Shown: positions 26,390 to 35,010 of the stretch, piece after piece
Layout: every line of letters begins with the position of its first letter
How positions within the stretch are numbered: position 1 is the first letter of the stretch
Assembly (NCBI RefSeq): GCF_004217545.1
Contig: NZ_SHKY01000001.1
Location: 3,658,001 to 3,722,000, forward strand
Reading direction: 5' to 3'
Length of the DNA stretch: 64,000 nt
DNA from: Krasilnikovia cinnamomea
Lineage (GTDB): Bacteria > Actinomycetota > Actinomycetes > Mycobacteriales > Micromonosporaceae
The notes under the pieces: model-generated
Database searches by the model: none
Told to the model about the DNA's origin: nothing
The model's input: the letters and a program-made list of their open reading frames with translations, nothing else
Made by a program: the position numbers and the translations under genes

Positions 26390-27733
26390 ATGCCCCAGGT
26401 GCAACCCAACGAGCGCCTGGCCGCGTTCATGCGGTCGGCCGGTGTCTCCCGCAAGGCCCTCGCGCGTCTGGTAGGCACCGACCACACGAATGTGGGTCGT
26501 TGGCTCGGTGGGACTCGCCCGCGCTTGGCTACCGCACGCCGGATCGCCGATGCGCTGAGCACACGCGTTGGCCGCACGGTCTCGTTGCAGGAGATCGGAC
26601 TTTCCGCGTCTGAGCCGTTTCCGGCCGAGACTGGTATTGCGTACGCGGAGACGGCGGATGAGACGATTGGAACCGTATCCCGCATCTGGCAAGCCGACAT
26701 TGATGAAATTCCGCAATTGATGACCGTTCCACCGAATGGCGGAGCGTGGTCTGAAGCCTCACTTGGCTGGCTAGTACGGCCGGAGTCGGAATCTATCCCG
26801 CGCCGAAACAAGGGAAGCCGAATCGGTCGAAGTGACATCGAGGCTGTTCGCGCAACCGCGGAAATGTTCGCGGAAATGGACAACCGATTTGGCGGGGGTC
26901 ACGCTCGTCGATCACTGATTCAATACCTGAGCACGGACGTAAAGCCTATGCTCGCCGGGCGCTATGAATCCGACACGGGGAAAGCCCTCTTCTCTGCAAC
27001 CGCAGAAGCGCTACTTCTTGCCGCGTGGATGTCCTACGATTCAGGAATCCATGGTCTTGCTCAGCGCTACTTCATTCAAGCGCTCCGCCTTGCGCAAGCC
27101 GCCGATGACATTCTTCTCGCCGGTAGCATTCTCGACGCGATGAGCCATCAGGCAACATTCCTCGGTCGCACCAAAGAAGCCGCCAACCTCGCGCGGGCAG
27201 CGCGAACAGGAACTCGCGGGCATGCGACTGCGACACTCACCGCGCACTTCCACGCTATGGAGGCGCGGGCGCTTGCGATCGGCGGCGATTCGGTGGGCGC
27301 GCAGCGGGCGCTCAGTGAAGCCGTTCGTGTCTTTGAGCGGCGTAAGCCCGGTGTTGATCCAGACTGGATCAGCTACTTTGACGACGCAGAACTGAGCGCC
27401 GAATTCGGCCATTGCTTTCGCGACCTCGGCCGTGGAGGCGATGCGATGACCTACGCGGAACATGCTTTGGCTAACGCCGGGGCGTCCGCGCGAAGCGACT
27501 TCTTCGTAACGATGGTCAGGGCGGCCGGTGAGTTGCACGGCAAGGACGTTGAGGCGGCGTGCGCCACGCTGGCCGGCGCCCTGGTGCTGGCGCGGCAGGT
27601 CAAGTCCGCACGCTGCGCGGAGTATGTGAAGCAGTTCCGCGCAGCGTTAGTGCCTTTTGAACATCTCGCCGTTGTTCGCGAGTTGGAAGCTGAGCATGGC
27701 GGCCATCATCTGTGGATTGCGTCGGCGGCTTAG
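26390..27733 (+). CDS. XRE/HTH regulator with TPR-like C-terminal domain
   Basis: 447 residues. The N-terminal HTH (~residues 5-60) reads 'ERLAAFMRSAGVSRKALARLVGTDHTNVGRWLGG'; the rest is an alpha-alpha-repeat array ('GLAQRYFIQALRLAQAADD', 'AHFHAMEARALAIGGDSVGAQRALSEA', 'DAMTYAEHALANAG') like TPR-containing actinobacterial regulators that respond to peptides or other signals. ATG at 26390 with GGAGGGAGG eight bases upstream. Transcribed divergently from the repressible operon. Third codon positions contain clearly more A/T than neighbouring chromosomal genes, a sign of transfer. The stop overlaps the convergent phosphotransferase stop. Confidence 0.82.
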   Translation: MPQVQPNERLAAFMRSAGVSRKALARLVGTDHTNVGRWLGGTRPRLATARRIADALSTRVGRTVSLQEIGLSASEPFPAETGIAYAETADETIGTVSRIWQADIDEIPQLMTVPPNGGAWSEASLGWLVRPESESIPRRNKGSRIGRSDIEAVRATAEMFAEMDNRFGGGHARRSLIQYLSTDVKPMLAGRYESDTGKALFSATAEALLLAAWMSYDSGIHGLAQRYFIQALRLAQAADDILLAGSILDAMSHQATFLGRTKEAANLARAARTGTRGHATATLTAHFHAMEARALAIGGDSVGAQRALSEAVRVFERRKPGVDPDWISYFDDAELSAEFGHCFRDLGRGGDAMTYAEHALANAGASARSDFFVTMVRAAGELHGKDVEAACATLAGALVLARQVKSARCAEYVKQFRAALVPFEHLAVVRELEAEHGGHHLWIASAA

Positions 27734-28641
27734 AAGGGCTTCCATTCGCGGTGACCGCGACCTGTCCGAAGAGTGCGCACCCTCCGAGACAGCTCGCTAG
27801 CAGTTTTGGTGCCGGGTCTCGCATTCTGCGCCAGCCAGGTCACCATCATGTATTCCTTTACATCTGCCAGCGTGCCGTATCCCTGCCATTGCATTACGTC
27901 GAATCCGTACGAGGCGCAGAATGCGGTGTACTCCTCTTCCGTGTGCCAGCCATACCGTTCGAAATACATGGCGGTTTGGATGAGGTCCCATTCTCGCGGG
28001 CCGGTGGCAAAGTCATCCAGGTCCGAAAGTACCGCTTTTCCGTTACGATCCCGGAGCAAGTTCCCGACGTTAGCGTCGCCGTGAATAGGGCCGCTTGGAA
28101 GTGCATACTTGAGGCCCGCATGGGCGCTGCGAAGTGCTATACCGCGTTCGGTCAGGAAATCGCGCTCGCTCGGCGATAGCGTGGCGGCGTCGGTTATCCG
28201 GCTACTAGCCCGGTCGAACGGCGTCAGGCCCGGAAGCTCTAACTCGCGGGGTGCCGGAAGCTTGTGTAGTGCGCGCAGTGCAGCGCCAAGCTCCGACGTA
28301 GTGCCGTACTCCACGCCATCGCTAACCGAGACCCATAGGGTCACCGTTCGGCGGGCCGCTTTCAGAGGCTGAGGATCATCGGTGACACGGATGGCGGGAA
28401 TTCCTGATTTGCCGAGCCAGCGTGCCACCTCGACTTCACGCCCAGCGTCAGCGAATTGTTCGACGCTGCGCATGACTCGCACGATCACAGGTGCTGAGCG
28501 GAGCCGGAAGATCGCATTCGATCCGAGTCTGATCAGCTCCGCGCCAGAATCGTCGAGACCGACCTCTGCGCAGGCCTCAGTCAGGGCCGTTCGTGCGTTG
28601 TCCGGGTCGAGCGGCGCGCAGGCCGCCTCGGGCCGCGTCAC
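27730..28641 (-). CDS. Aminoglycoside phosphotransferase (APH)-fold kinase
   Basis: 303 residues with the APH/choline-kinase fold: 'ELIRLGSNAIFRLRSAPVIVRVMR' (nucleotide-binding strands with Lys replaced by Arg-rich segment), catalytic loop 'HGDANVGNLL' (HGDxxxxN), and 'LSDLDDFATGPREWDL' (metal-binding Asp in place of DFG). Targets of this family range from aminoglycosides to sugars and lipids; the substrate is unknown. GTG start at 28639-28641 overlaps the upstream HTH stop by four bases (GTGA), so it is probably co-translated. More A/T-rich codons than the chromosome, like the regulator at 26390. Confidence 0.85.
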   Translation of the reverse strand: MTRPEAACAPLDPDNARTALTEACAEVGLDDSGAELIRLGSNAIFRLRSAPVIVRVMRSVEQFADAGREVEVARWLGKSGIPAIRVTDDPQPLKAARRTVTLWVSVSDGVEYGTTSELGAALRALHKLPAPRELELPGLTPFDRASSRITDAATLSPSERDFLTERGIALRSAHAGLKYALPSGPIHGDANVGNLLRDRNGKAVLSDLDDFATGPREWDLIQTAMYFERYGWHTEEEYTAFCASYGFDVMQWQGYGTLADVKEYMMVTWLAQNARPGTKTASELSRRVRTLRTGRGHREWKPF

Positions 28642-28877
28642 GTGGACGATCCGGGAACTGGCCGCCCTCCGACGCCTGGCCGTGGGCGCGAGGCGTGCCA
28701 CTCGATGATTGTGGCGGGCCGCCACATGTGCAGTCGGCCGACCGTCTGATCAGGGTCCGGCATCTGCCCGCGCTGTCGGTAGGAGCTGACCGTGCCGATG
28801 CGCAGCCCGAGGTACGCCGCTACGTCCTTTGTCGTCCACCACTCAGCCTGTGGGTCGGGCGCTGTCGTCGTCACCAC
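28638..28877 (-). CDS. Small HTH (AlpA/excisionase-like) DNA-binding protein
   Basis: 79 residues; one HTH_17-like winged helix ('EWWTTKDVAAYLGLRIGTVSSYRQRGQMPDPDQTVGRLHMWRPATIIEWH'). GTG start at 28877 supported by GGAGAG six bases upstream. Coupled to the phosphotransferase by a 4-bp overlap. It may be a second directionality factor or a local regulator of the cargo pair. Confidence 0.8.
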   Translation of the reverse strand: MVTTTAPDPQAEWWTTKDVAAYLGLRIGTVSSYRQRGQMPDPDQTVGRLHMWRPATIIEWHASRPRPGVGGRPVPGSST

Positions 28878-29072
28878 GCCATTCTCTCCGATCGCTGTGA
28901 AGTCGAGGCAGCAGCCAGCCCGCATCCCCGCCGACCAGTCATGGCGTCGCACGACGACTCGGTGACGGAGGGCGGTGGCGCGTGATCTGAAAGGGCAGGC
29001 CACGGCCGGGGGCGGCGGGCGACTGCCGGTGAGCGGCACCACGGCTGACGCAGGGACGCCTGCGAACCGCGA

Positions 29073-30578
29073 CTACTTCTTATTGGCAATCAAGATCGCG
29101 TAGACGCTAAGCGCGATACTGAGGGCCTGAATATGGTGATTCACGAACTTTTCTGGATCGAAGCGGGGGCTGGTCGCGGTCGCGAAGCTCGCCAAGTGCT
29201 GAACCACGGCGATCGCGACGTACACAAGCGCGACCCGTATCCAGACCCGCTCCGTATCCGTCAAGGGACGGCGAACACCGCGGCCTTCAGGAGTTCCATG
29301 ACCGGGGGACTCTGCAGCGTGGCGCTCGACGTCGATTTCGACGATGCCCTTGGCGAGGGAGGCGGCGAGGTCGGCGGCGCCCCTGGTCATGGCCTCGGTG
29401 GGGAAGGCCTTGGCGAAGCGCGAGTGGAGGTCGTCGAGCGCGTTGGTCATGGCCTCGGCGGGGTAGGCCTTGGCGTAGCGCGAGTGGAGGTTGTCGAGCG
29501 CGCTGGTCATGGCCTCGGTGGGGAAGGCGCCCATCGCGGCGGCCCGGATGCTCATGGTGAGCGGGGCGGCGAGGTCGGCGGCGACCTTGGTCATGACGTC
29601 GGTGGGGAAGGCCTTGGCGTAGCGCGAGTGGAGGTCGTCGAGCGCGCTGGTCATGGCCTCGGTGGGGAAGGCGCCCATCGCGGCGGCCCGGATGCTCATG
29701 GTGAGCGGGGCGGCGAGGTCGGCGGCGACCTTGGTCATGACGTCGGTGGGGAAGGCCTTGGCGTAGCGCGAGTGGAGGTCGTCGACCGCGTTGGTCATGA
29801 CCTCGACGGGGGAGGGCCGCATGGCGGCGGTCCGGAGCGGGGCGGCGAGGTCGGCGGCGACCTTGGTCATGACGTCGGTGGGGAAGGCCTTGGCGTAGCG
29901 CGAGTGGAGGTCGTCGACCGCGCTGGTCATGGCCTCGGTGGGGAAGGCGCCCATCGCGGCGGCCCGGATGCTCATGGTGAGCGGGGCGGCGAGGTCGGCG
30001 GCGACCTTGGTCATGACGTCGGTGGGGTAGGCCTTGGCGTAGCGCGAGTGGAGGTCGTCGACCGCGCTGGTCATGGCCTCGGTGGGGAAGGCGCCCATCG
30101 CGGCGGCCCGGATGCTCATGGTGAGCGGGGCGGCGAGGTCGGCGGCGACCTTGGTCATGACGTCGGTGGGGTAGGCCTTGGCGAAGCGCGAGTGGAGGTC
30201 GTCGACCGCGTTGGTCATGACCTCGACGGGGGAGGGCCGCATGGCGGCGGTCCGGAGCGGGGCGGCGAGGTCGGCGGCGACCTTGGTCATGACGTCGGTG
30301 GGGTAGGCCTTGGCGTAGCGCGAGTGGAGGTTGTCGAGCGCGCTAGTCATGGCCTCGGTGGGGAAGGCGCCCATCGCGGCGGCCCGGATGCTCATGGTGA
30401 GCGGGGCGGCGAGGTCGGCGGCGACCTTGGTCATGACGTCGGTGGGGTAGGCCTTGGCGTAGCGCGAGTGGAGGTCGGCGGCGCCAGAACGCCCCTGCGC
30501 AGGGGGCGCCAACAAGTACCGACGCGACATCACGCGTACGACTCGACGCCGGGCACGGGCGTCCCTCCGGCTCACCAT
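29073..30578 (-). CDS. Tandem-repeat protein with C-terminal double membrane anchor
   Basis: 501 residues, unrecognised. Residues ~35-400 are nine tandem units beginning D-x-L-H-S-R-Y/F-A-K-A-Y/F-P; seven are full length in two size classes (about 47 and 44 residues: '...APLTMSIRAAAMGAFPTEAMTS' versus '...APLRTAAMRPSPVEVMTN'). Units are helix-friendly and almost identical. After a charged linker come two hydrophobic helices ('VWIRVALVYVAIAVVQHLASF' and 'HHIQALSIALSVYAILIA') and a short 'NKK' tail, so the repeat domain is probably cytoplasmic and membrane-tethered. Start uncertain: 30578 has no ribosome site; an in-frame GTG-ATG near 30530 is possible. Sits at the cargo end beside attR. Confidence 0.72.
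   Translation of the reverse strand: MVSRRDARARRRVVRVMSRRYLLAPPAQGRSGAADLHSRYAKAYPTDVMTKVAADLAAPLTMSIRAAAMGAFPTEAMTSALDNLHSRYAKAYPTDVMTKVAADLAAPLRTAAMRPSPVEVMTNAVDDLHSRFAKAYPTDVMTKVAADLAAPLTMSIRAAAMGAFPTEAMTSAVDDLHSRYAKAYPTDVMTKVAADLAAPLTMSIRAAAMGAFPTEAMTSAVDDLHSRYAKAFPTDVMTKVAADLAAPLRTAAMRPSPVEVMTNAVDDLHSRYAKAFPTDVMTKVAADLAAPLTMSIRAAAMGAFPTEAMTSALDDLHSRYAKAFPTDVMTKVAADLAAPLTMSIRAAAMGAFPTEAMTSALDNLHSRYAKAYPAEAMTNALDDLHSRFAKAFPTEAMTRGAADLAASLAKGIVEIDVERHAAESPGHGTPEGRGVRRPLTDTERVWIRVALVYVAIAVVQHLASFATATSPRFDPEKFVNHHIQALSIALSVYAILIANKK
29385..30480. repeat. DNA tandem repeat underlying the repeat protein
   Basis: Units of about 129-144 bp, nearly identical at DNA level (for example GACGTCGGTGGGG and GAAGGCGCCCATCGC recur in register). 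Such identity implies recent expansion or gene conversion, and copy number probably varies between strains. Confidence 0.9.
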
Positions 30579-30841
30579 GGATCAACGATAGCTGCGGGGT
30601 GTGACACGCAGCCCACGGCGCGTCCGGGCTTGGCGCCCGGGCGGCTGCAGCCACCCGGGCGAGCCTCATCGTCGGATCAGTAACACGGCGGGGAACAACT
30701 GCTCCCAGTCGCGGCGCCGAGGTCAGCAGAAAGTCAGCCGAAGGTCCGACAGCCGCCGCCAAAGGGTGGCAGCTGTCGAGGTGTAGCGAGGGCTAGACGC
30801 TAACGGCCGACAGACCTCGCTCTCCCCGACCAGGGTTGTCG

Positions 30842-30912
30842 CCGTCGCCCCCGGCGGGGGTCGTCACCCAACCTCCATACCCCGGTCATGCCGCACCTAT
30901 GCAGGTAGAGGC
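30842..30912. repeat. Putative attR: right copy of 71-bp imperfect direct repeat
   Basis: Mate of 19882-19952 with the same 53-base offset between the two identical blocks (30842-30866 and 30895-30912). It lies in the ~400-bp gap between the repeat protein and the TSP3 gene; the remainder of that gap (30579-30841, 30913-30976) shows no gene. Confidence 0.75.
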
Positions 30913-30976
30913 TCGGTCAGAGGCCGTCGCGGGCAAGGGGCAAGCCTTCCCGCGACGGCGGCTCCCGGATCGTGCG

Positions 30977-31828
30977 TCAGAGCAGTTTGATCTTCTCCAG
31001 ATCGCGGGTCTCACGGTCGATCTCCAACTCGGCGACGCCGGCCCCGGCTACCAGGTCGGTGGTGCTGCCATCGCCTTCGTCGTGGCCGGATTCGTCGCCG
31101 AGTTCGATCTCGGTGTCGTCCGTCACCTCAACGCTGACCCGACGGCTCGCCACGGTGGTCACCACAAGAGTGCCGGTGCCGGCGTCGAATGAGGTGATGG
31201 TGCCGAACCGGTCACCCTCGTCCTCGTCGGACTTGCCGTCGCGGTCGCGGTCGCCGTTGCAGGCGTCGCCGTTCTTGTCGTCCTCGTCCTCGTTGCTCGC
31301 CCCGTCGCCGTCGCGGTCCTCGGCACCGTCGCGTACGCCGTCGTCGTCGCTGTCGGCGTCACCGACGCGTAGGTGCAGTTCGTTCTCGTCCTCGTCGGCG
31401 ACGAAGTCGCGGTCCCGGTCGTCGTCGTCGGCGGCGCAGCGCTCGTACGCGTCGTCCTCGTCCTCGTTCGCGACGCCGTCACGGTCGGCGTCCTCGTCGC
31501 CGTCGAGGATCCCGTCCCGGTCGCTGTCGGCCTTGTTGACCTTCGTGCGGGTCCGGCGTTCGTCGCCGTCGTCCTGCCCGTCGTTGTCGGTGTCCTCGTC
31601 GTGGGGGTTGCCGCGCAGCTTGTACTCACGCCGGTTGCTCAAGCCGTCGTGGTCGGGGTCCTTCTTCGCGTCTGCCCTGCTGTGGGGGTTGAGTCCGTGC
31701 TTCTTCTCCCACCGGTTCGGCATGCCGTCGTGGTCGGAGTCGCGGGGGCCGGCCTGGGCCGGAACAGCGAACGCCATCGCGGCCGCTACCGCCAGCAGCG
31801 ACGTTGCTGTCGTCTTCAGTAGGCGCAT
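30977..31828 (-). CDS. Exported calcium-binding (TSP3-type repeat) protein with DUF5666-like C-terminus
   Basis: 283 residues from the ATG at 31826-31828: signal peptide ('MRLLKTTATSLLAVAAAMAFAVPAQA'), then about ten D-x-D-x-D-G loops of thrombospondin type-3 kind ('DSDHDGMPNRWEKKHGLNPHSRADAKKDPDHDG'), and a C-terminal beta domain ('FGTITSFDAGTGTLVV...VTDDTEIEL') like DUF5666. Probably a secreted or surface protein needing calcium. An upstream in-frame ATG (31843) is an alternative start; neither has a convincing ribosome site. It lies between attR and a third att-like sequence. Confidence 0.82.
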   Translation of the reverse strand: MRLLKTTATSLLAVAAAMAFAVPAQAGPRDSDHDGMPNRWEKKHGLNPHSRADAKKDPDHDGLSNRREYKLRGNPHDEDTDNDGQDDGDERRTRTKVNKADSDRDGILDGDEDADRDGVANEDEDDAYERCAADDDDRDRDFVADEDENELHLRVGDADSDDDGVRDGAEDRDGDGASNEDEDDKNGDACNGDRDRDGKSDEDEGDRFGTITSFDAGTGTLVVTTVASRRVSVEVTDDTEIELGDESGHDEGDGSTTDLVAGAGVAELEIDRETRDLEKIKLL

Positions 31829-32340
31829 CTGGGGGCTTCCCATTCCTCGAGTGCAGCCGGCAAGGCGATTCATGCCCGCCGATCCGCAGTGCACTCATGC
31901 TGACGCCAGCCGGTTGCGGCCGAGGCCCTTGTCCGGTTGCCGCCCGGTTGCCCACACCACGGCGTTGTGCCGCTCCGACCGGCTGTGTCGGTTCGTCGCG
32001 CAGTACGTGCGGGCACAGCTGGAGTCACGACGGCGGGGGTCGTCACCCAACCAGGTATCCCGCCGCGACATTTCTATTCGGCCAGCGCACCCCTGCGTGA
32101 TGGCCCCCGCCCTTCGTCTGCGTTCTCGGGCCTGTGGCCTGCTGTCGGCCGGTGGAAGCGCGTTCACTTAACAGCCCGTCCAGTGGTGGTTCATCAATGT
32201 GTTGTGGATCACTGGGCGAGAGATGGATCTTGCCCGAACTTGATCCATTTTTGTAAGTCACGCCTGCCCCAGTGGCCCCTTGCACACCCTCCGTATCTCT
32301 GCGAGGTTTACTCGCGATCATCGATAAACGGGGAGGATTC
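31829..32340. other. Intergenic region with att-like sequence
   Basis: About 510 bases between divergent genes. Contains the 22-bp att-like match at 32031-32052 and the promoter of the LPxTG gene. No gene seen. Confidence 0.5.
32031..32052. repeat. Third, partial att-like sequence
   Basis: Twenty-two bases identical to 30852-30873 inside attR (starting CGGCGGGGGTCG), same orientation, 1.18 kb further right. The match ends where the attL/attR centre becomes variable. Confidence 0.7.
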
Positions 32341-33315
32341 ATGGGTATCAACCGCTTCGGCGCGCTCGCTTTGACCGCGGGTATGGCCATCGGCGGGGGG
32401 ATGACTCTCGCCGCGCCCGCGGCCGCTGCGGCACCCGGCGTGGAGGTGCCCGTCATCGCGGTGCTCCTGACGCAGAAGCCGTTGACGGCCGCGGATGTCC
32501 GCGCCGATTGCACGGGTGTCTCGAAGCCCAAGGCCGGATTCGAGACGTGGAAGTTCGACACCAAGGTGAACGGAAAGTTCAGCACCTTCAACGCCTCGTT
32601 CGTGAGCGCTACGGACGACCTGAAGGTTGCGGCTGGGGGCTGGGGCATCGACCCCACGAACCCCGGGAAGATCATCTTCACGGGCGAGCTGGGCAGCCTG
32701 CCCAAGGAACTGGGGCTGGACGGCGCCATGACGGTCGCCTTCGGTGCCGACCGTGAGGCCGTCGCGCTGACCCTTCCGAGCGGGTGGAAGCTCACCGCGG
32801 CGGGCGCGACGCTCGACAACCGCAAGCTCGCCGAGGGTGAGACGATCGAGCAGGCCACCAAGCCCGTCGACCTGACGGTCACCGGCGTCTGCGTGACCGC
32901 GACCACGAACCCGGGCACGGTCACCAACCCGGGCGGTGTCGACCTCGGCACGGTAACCAAGCCGGGCGGCACCAAGCCGGGCACGGTCACCAAGCCGGGC
33001 ACGGTCACTAAGCCGGGCACGGTTACCAAGCCGGGCACGGTTACCAAGCCGGGCACGGTTACCAAGCCGGGCACGGGCACGGGTACGGGCGCCGACACCG
33101 GCATCCAGGTCAAGCCGGCCGGGGGTGACCAGACGACCACTTCGGACACCAAGCCGGTCGCGGGTTCCGCCGGCGGGGACGAGGACAAGGACGGCGGCCT
33201 GCCGCTCACCGGTCCCAGCCTTACGCTGTTCCTGCTCTCGGGTGTGGCCCTGATCGGCGTGGGTATCGCCAGCCTCGTGCTGGTGCGTCGCCGGCGTACC
33301 ACCACCGCTCTCTGA
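32341..33315 (+). CDS. LPxTG-anchored surface protein
   Basis: 324 residues: signal peptide ('MGINRFGALALTAGMAIGGGMTLAAPAAAAA'), an extracellular domain (~35-195), seven T-V-T-K-P-G hexapeptide repeats (~200-250) acting as a wall-spanning stalk, and a C-terminal cell-wall sorting signal: L-P-L-T-G, hydrophobic helix and R-R-R-R-T tail. Expected to be covalently anchored by a sortase (none in the window). ATG with GGGGAGG four bases upstream. Function of the head domain unknown. Confidence 0.9.
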   Translation: MGINRFGALALTAGMAIGGGMTLAAPAAAAAPGVEVPVIAVLLTQKPLTAADVRADCTGVSKPKAGFETWKFDTKVNGKFSTFNASFVSATDDLKVAAGGWGIDPTNPGKIIFTGELGSLPKELGLDGAMTVAFGADREAVALTLPSGWKLTAAGATLDNRKLAEGETIEQATKPVDLTVTGVCVTATTNPGTVTNPGGVDLGTVTKPGGTKPGTVTKPGTVTKPGTVTKPGTVTKPGTVTKPGTGTGTGADTGIQVKPAGGDQTTTSDTKPVAGSAGGDEDKDGGLPLTGPSLTLFLLSGVALIGVGIASLVLVRRRRTTTAL

Positions 33316-33328
33316 CGTCAGAGCGTGC

Positions 33329-33363
33329 GAAGCGGCCCGGCTCGTCATGAGCCGGGCCGCTTC
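33329..33363. terminator. Bidirectional terminator
   Basis: Perfect 15-bp stem GAAGCGGCCCGGCTC and complement with a five-base loop, between the convergent LPxTG and helicase genes. Confidence 0.85.
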
Positions 33364-33432
33364 GTTGTGACTGGTGCAGTTACTTCCCGCTGCCCGCGCA
33401 GCCGCGCCGGGAGAGCGCCGTGACGGCGCCGG

Positions 33433-35010
33433 TCAACGGCCGCCGCGGCGGCCGCCGACCCGGGTCCGGGCCGAGAACGCCGAGGCGCCGGAGTGGCGCG
33501 CGGCCGGTGCCACCGCCGTGGCCGCGTCGCCGCGCCCGGACCCCGACCGGGGCGCCGGGGCCGGCGCACCCGACCTGCCGCGACCCGAGGCGGTCCGGCT
33601 CTGGGCCGTCCGAGCCTGGGCGGTGTGCGACTGGGCGGCGTGTGACTGGGCGGTGCGCGGCTGGGCGGTGTGTGACTGGCCCGTCCGGGTCTGGGCGGTG
33701 CGTGGCTGAGCGGTGCGCGCCTGGGCGGGACGCCGGGCGCCGGTGCGGGCCGAGCGGGCGTGCCGCGGCGCCTCGGCGGCGGCCGGTTCGGCCACCGGCG
33801 GCGCGACGAACGTACGCTCGCCCGGGGCGAGTTCGGCGAGCTTCGGGCTGTCGGGCCGCACCCGCGTGGTCGCGGCCGCGATGCCCGCCTTGCGGATCAG
33901 GTCGCGTACCTCGGAGACCTGGCTGTCGGTCATCAGCGTGATCACCGTGCCCTCGGCGCCGGCCCGCGCCGTGCGACCGGAACGGTGCAGGTACGCCTTG
34001 TGCTCGACCGGCGGATCGGCGTGGATGACGAGGTTGACGTCGTCGACGTGGATGCCGCGGGCGGCGATGTCCGTCGCCACCAGCGTGGTCGCGGAGCCGT
34101 CGGAGAACGCCGTCAGGTTGCGGTTGCGGGCGTTCTGAGCGAGGTTGCCGTGCAGCTCGACGGCCGGCACCCCGGCAGCGGCGAGGCGCCGCGTGAGGGT
34201 CTTCGCGCCCCGCTTGGTGCGGGTGAAGACCACCGTGCGGCCGGGCGCGGCGGCCAGGTCGACCAGCACCCCGAACCGCTCGTCGTCGCGGACGTGCAGG
34301 ACGTGATGCGACATCGCCGCGACCGGGGAGAGCGCCGAGTCGACGCTGTGGGTCACCGGCTTGGTGAGGAACTGGCGGACCAGGACGTCGACGCCGGCGT
34401 CGAGGGTGGCCGAGAACAGCAGCCGCTGCCCGGAGCGTGGTGTCTGCTCCAGCAGCCGTCGGACGACCGGCAGGAAGCCGAGGTCGGCCATGTGGTCGGC
34501 CTCGTCGAGCACGGTGACTTCGACGGCGTCGAGGCGCGCGTGTCCGGCCTGCACGTGGTCGGCGAGACGTCCCGGGCAGGCCACGAGGACATCCACGCCC
34601 TTGCGCAGGCCGGCGATCTGCGGGTTGGGGCCGACCCCGCCGAAAACGGTCAGGGTACGCAGGGACAGCGCCTCGGCCAGCGGCGCCATCGACGCCGCGA
34701 TCTGGGTGGCGAGCTCGCGGGTGGGCGCGAGGATCAGGGCGCGCGGGCGTCCGGGCTTGCGCGGCGACCGGCTGGCGGCCAGCCGGGCCAGCAGGGGCAG
34801 CACGAACGCGTACGTCTTGCCTGAACCGGTGCGGCCGCGGCCGAGTACGTCGCGGCCGCTCAGCGCGTCGGGCAGGGTCGCGGCCTGGATGGGGAAGGGC
34901 CTGGTCACGCCGTTGGCGGCGAGCGCATCGATGAGCGCGGCGGGCAGGCCGAGCTCGGCGAATGTGACGTCTGAAGACGAAGGTGTGTTGTACGGGCGGC
35001 GGGCCGCCAT
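33433..35010 (-). CDS. DEAD-box RNA helicase with long basic C-terminal repeats
   Basis: 525 residues from the ATG at 35008-35010 (GGAGA upstream). Full DEAD-box set: Q-motif region ('FAELGLPAALIDALAANGVTRPFPIQ'), motif I 'GRTGSGKT', 'PTRELATQ', 'DEAD', 'SAT', 'ATDIAARGIHV' and 'HRSGRTAR'. It unwinds RNA and probably acts in ribosome assembly or RNA decay, including cold response, as for related enzymes. After residue ~390 there is a disordered Ala/Arg/Thr/Gln tail with imperfect 'TAQPR/TAQSH' pentapeptide repeats, likely RNA-binding. The frame is open upstream to 35109 but that part is unlike the family. Confidence 0.92.
   Translation of the reverse strand: MAARRPYNTPSSSDVTFAELGLPAALIDALAANGVTRPFPIQAATLPDALSGRDVLGRGRTGSGKTYAFVLPLLARLAASRSPRKPGRPRALILAPTRELATQIAASMAPLAEALSLRTLTVFGGVGPNPQIAGLRKGVDVLVACPGRLADHVQAGHARLDAVEVTVLDEADHMADLGFLPVVRRLLEQTPRSGQRLLFSATLDAGVDVLVRQFLTKPVTHSVDSALSPVAAMSHHVLHVRDDERFGVLVDLAAAPGRTVVFTRTKRGAKTLTRRLAAAGVPAVELHGNLAQNARNRNLTAFSDGSATTLVATDIAARGIHVDDVNLVIHADPPVEHKAYLHRSGRTARAGAEGTVITLMTDSQVSEVRDLIRKAGIAAATTRVRPDSPKLAELAPGERTFVAPPVAEPAAAEAPRHARSARTGARRPAQARTAQPRTAQTRTGQSHTAQPRTAQSHAAQSHTAQARTAQSRTASGRGRSGAPAPAPRSGSGRGDAATAVAPAARHSGASAFSARTRVGGRRGGR

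Larger units (their letters stand above)
19882..30912. mobile_element. Integrated mobile element (~11 kb), integrase-xis-helicase type without transfer genes
   Basis: Bounded by the 71-bp direct repeats. Contents from left: tyrosine integrase, 1.3-kb repeat-rich gap, excisionase, zinc-ribbon protein, RepA/DnaB-type ATPase, large palindrome, two small unknown genes, operator-promoter, HTH regulator on the opposite strand, then cargo (phosphotransferase, HTH protein, repeat membrane protein). No FtsK/TraB-type transfer gene, relaxase, capsid or terminase gene is seen. It could be a mobilisable AICE derivative or a phage satellite. No tRNA gene is visible at the attachment site. Confidence 0.75.

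Noticed and set aside
29385-30480. CRISPR-like regularly spaced repeats
   Set aside because: Units are coding, contiguous and nearly identical throughout without unique spacers, and no cas genes are present.
31159-31629. Thr/Arg-rich frame antiparallel or shifted within the TSP3 gene
   Set aside because: Frame shadow of the repetitive Asp codons of the calcium-binding protein.
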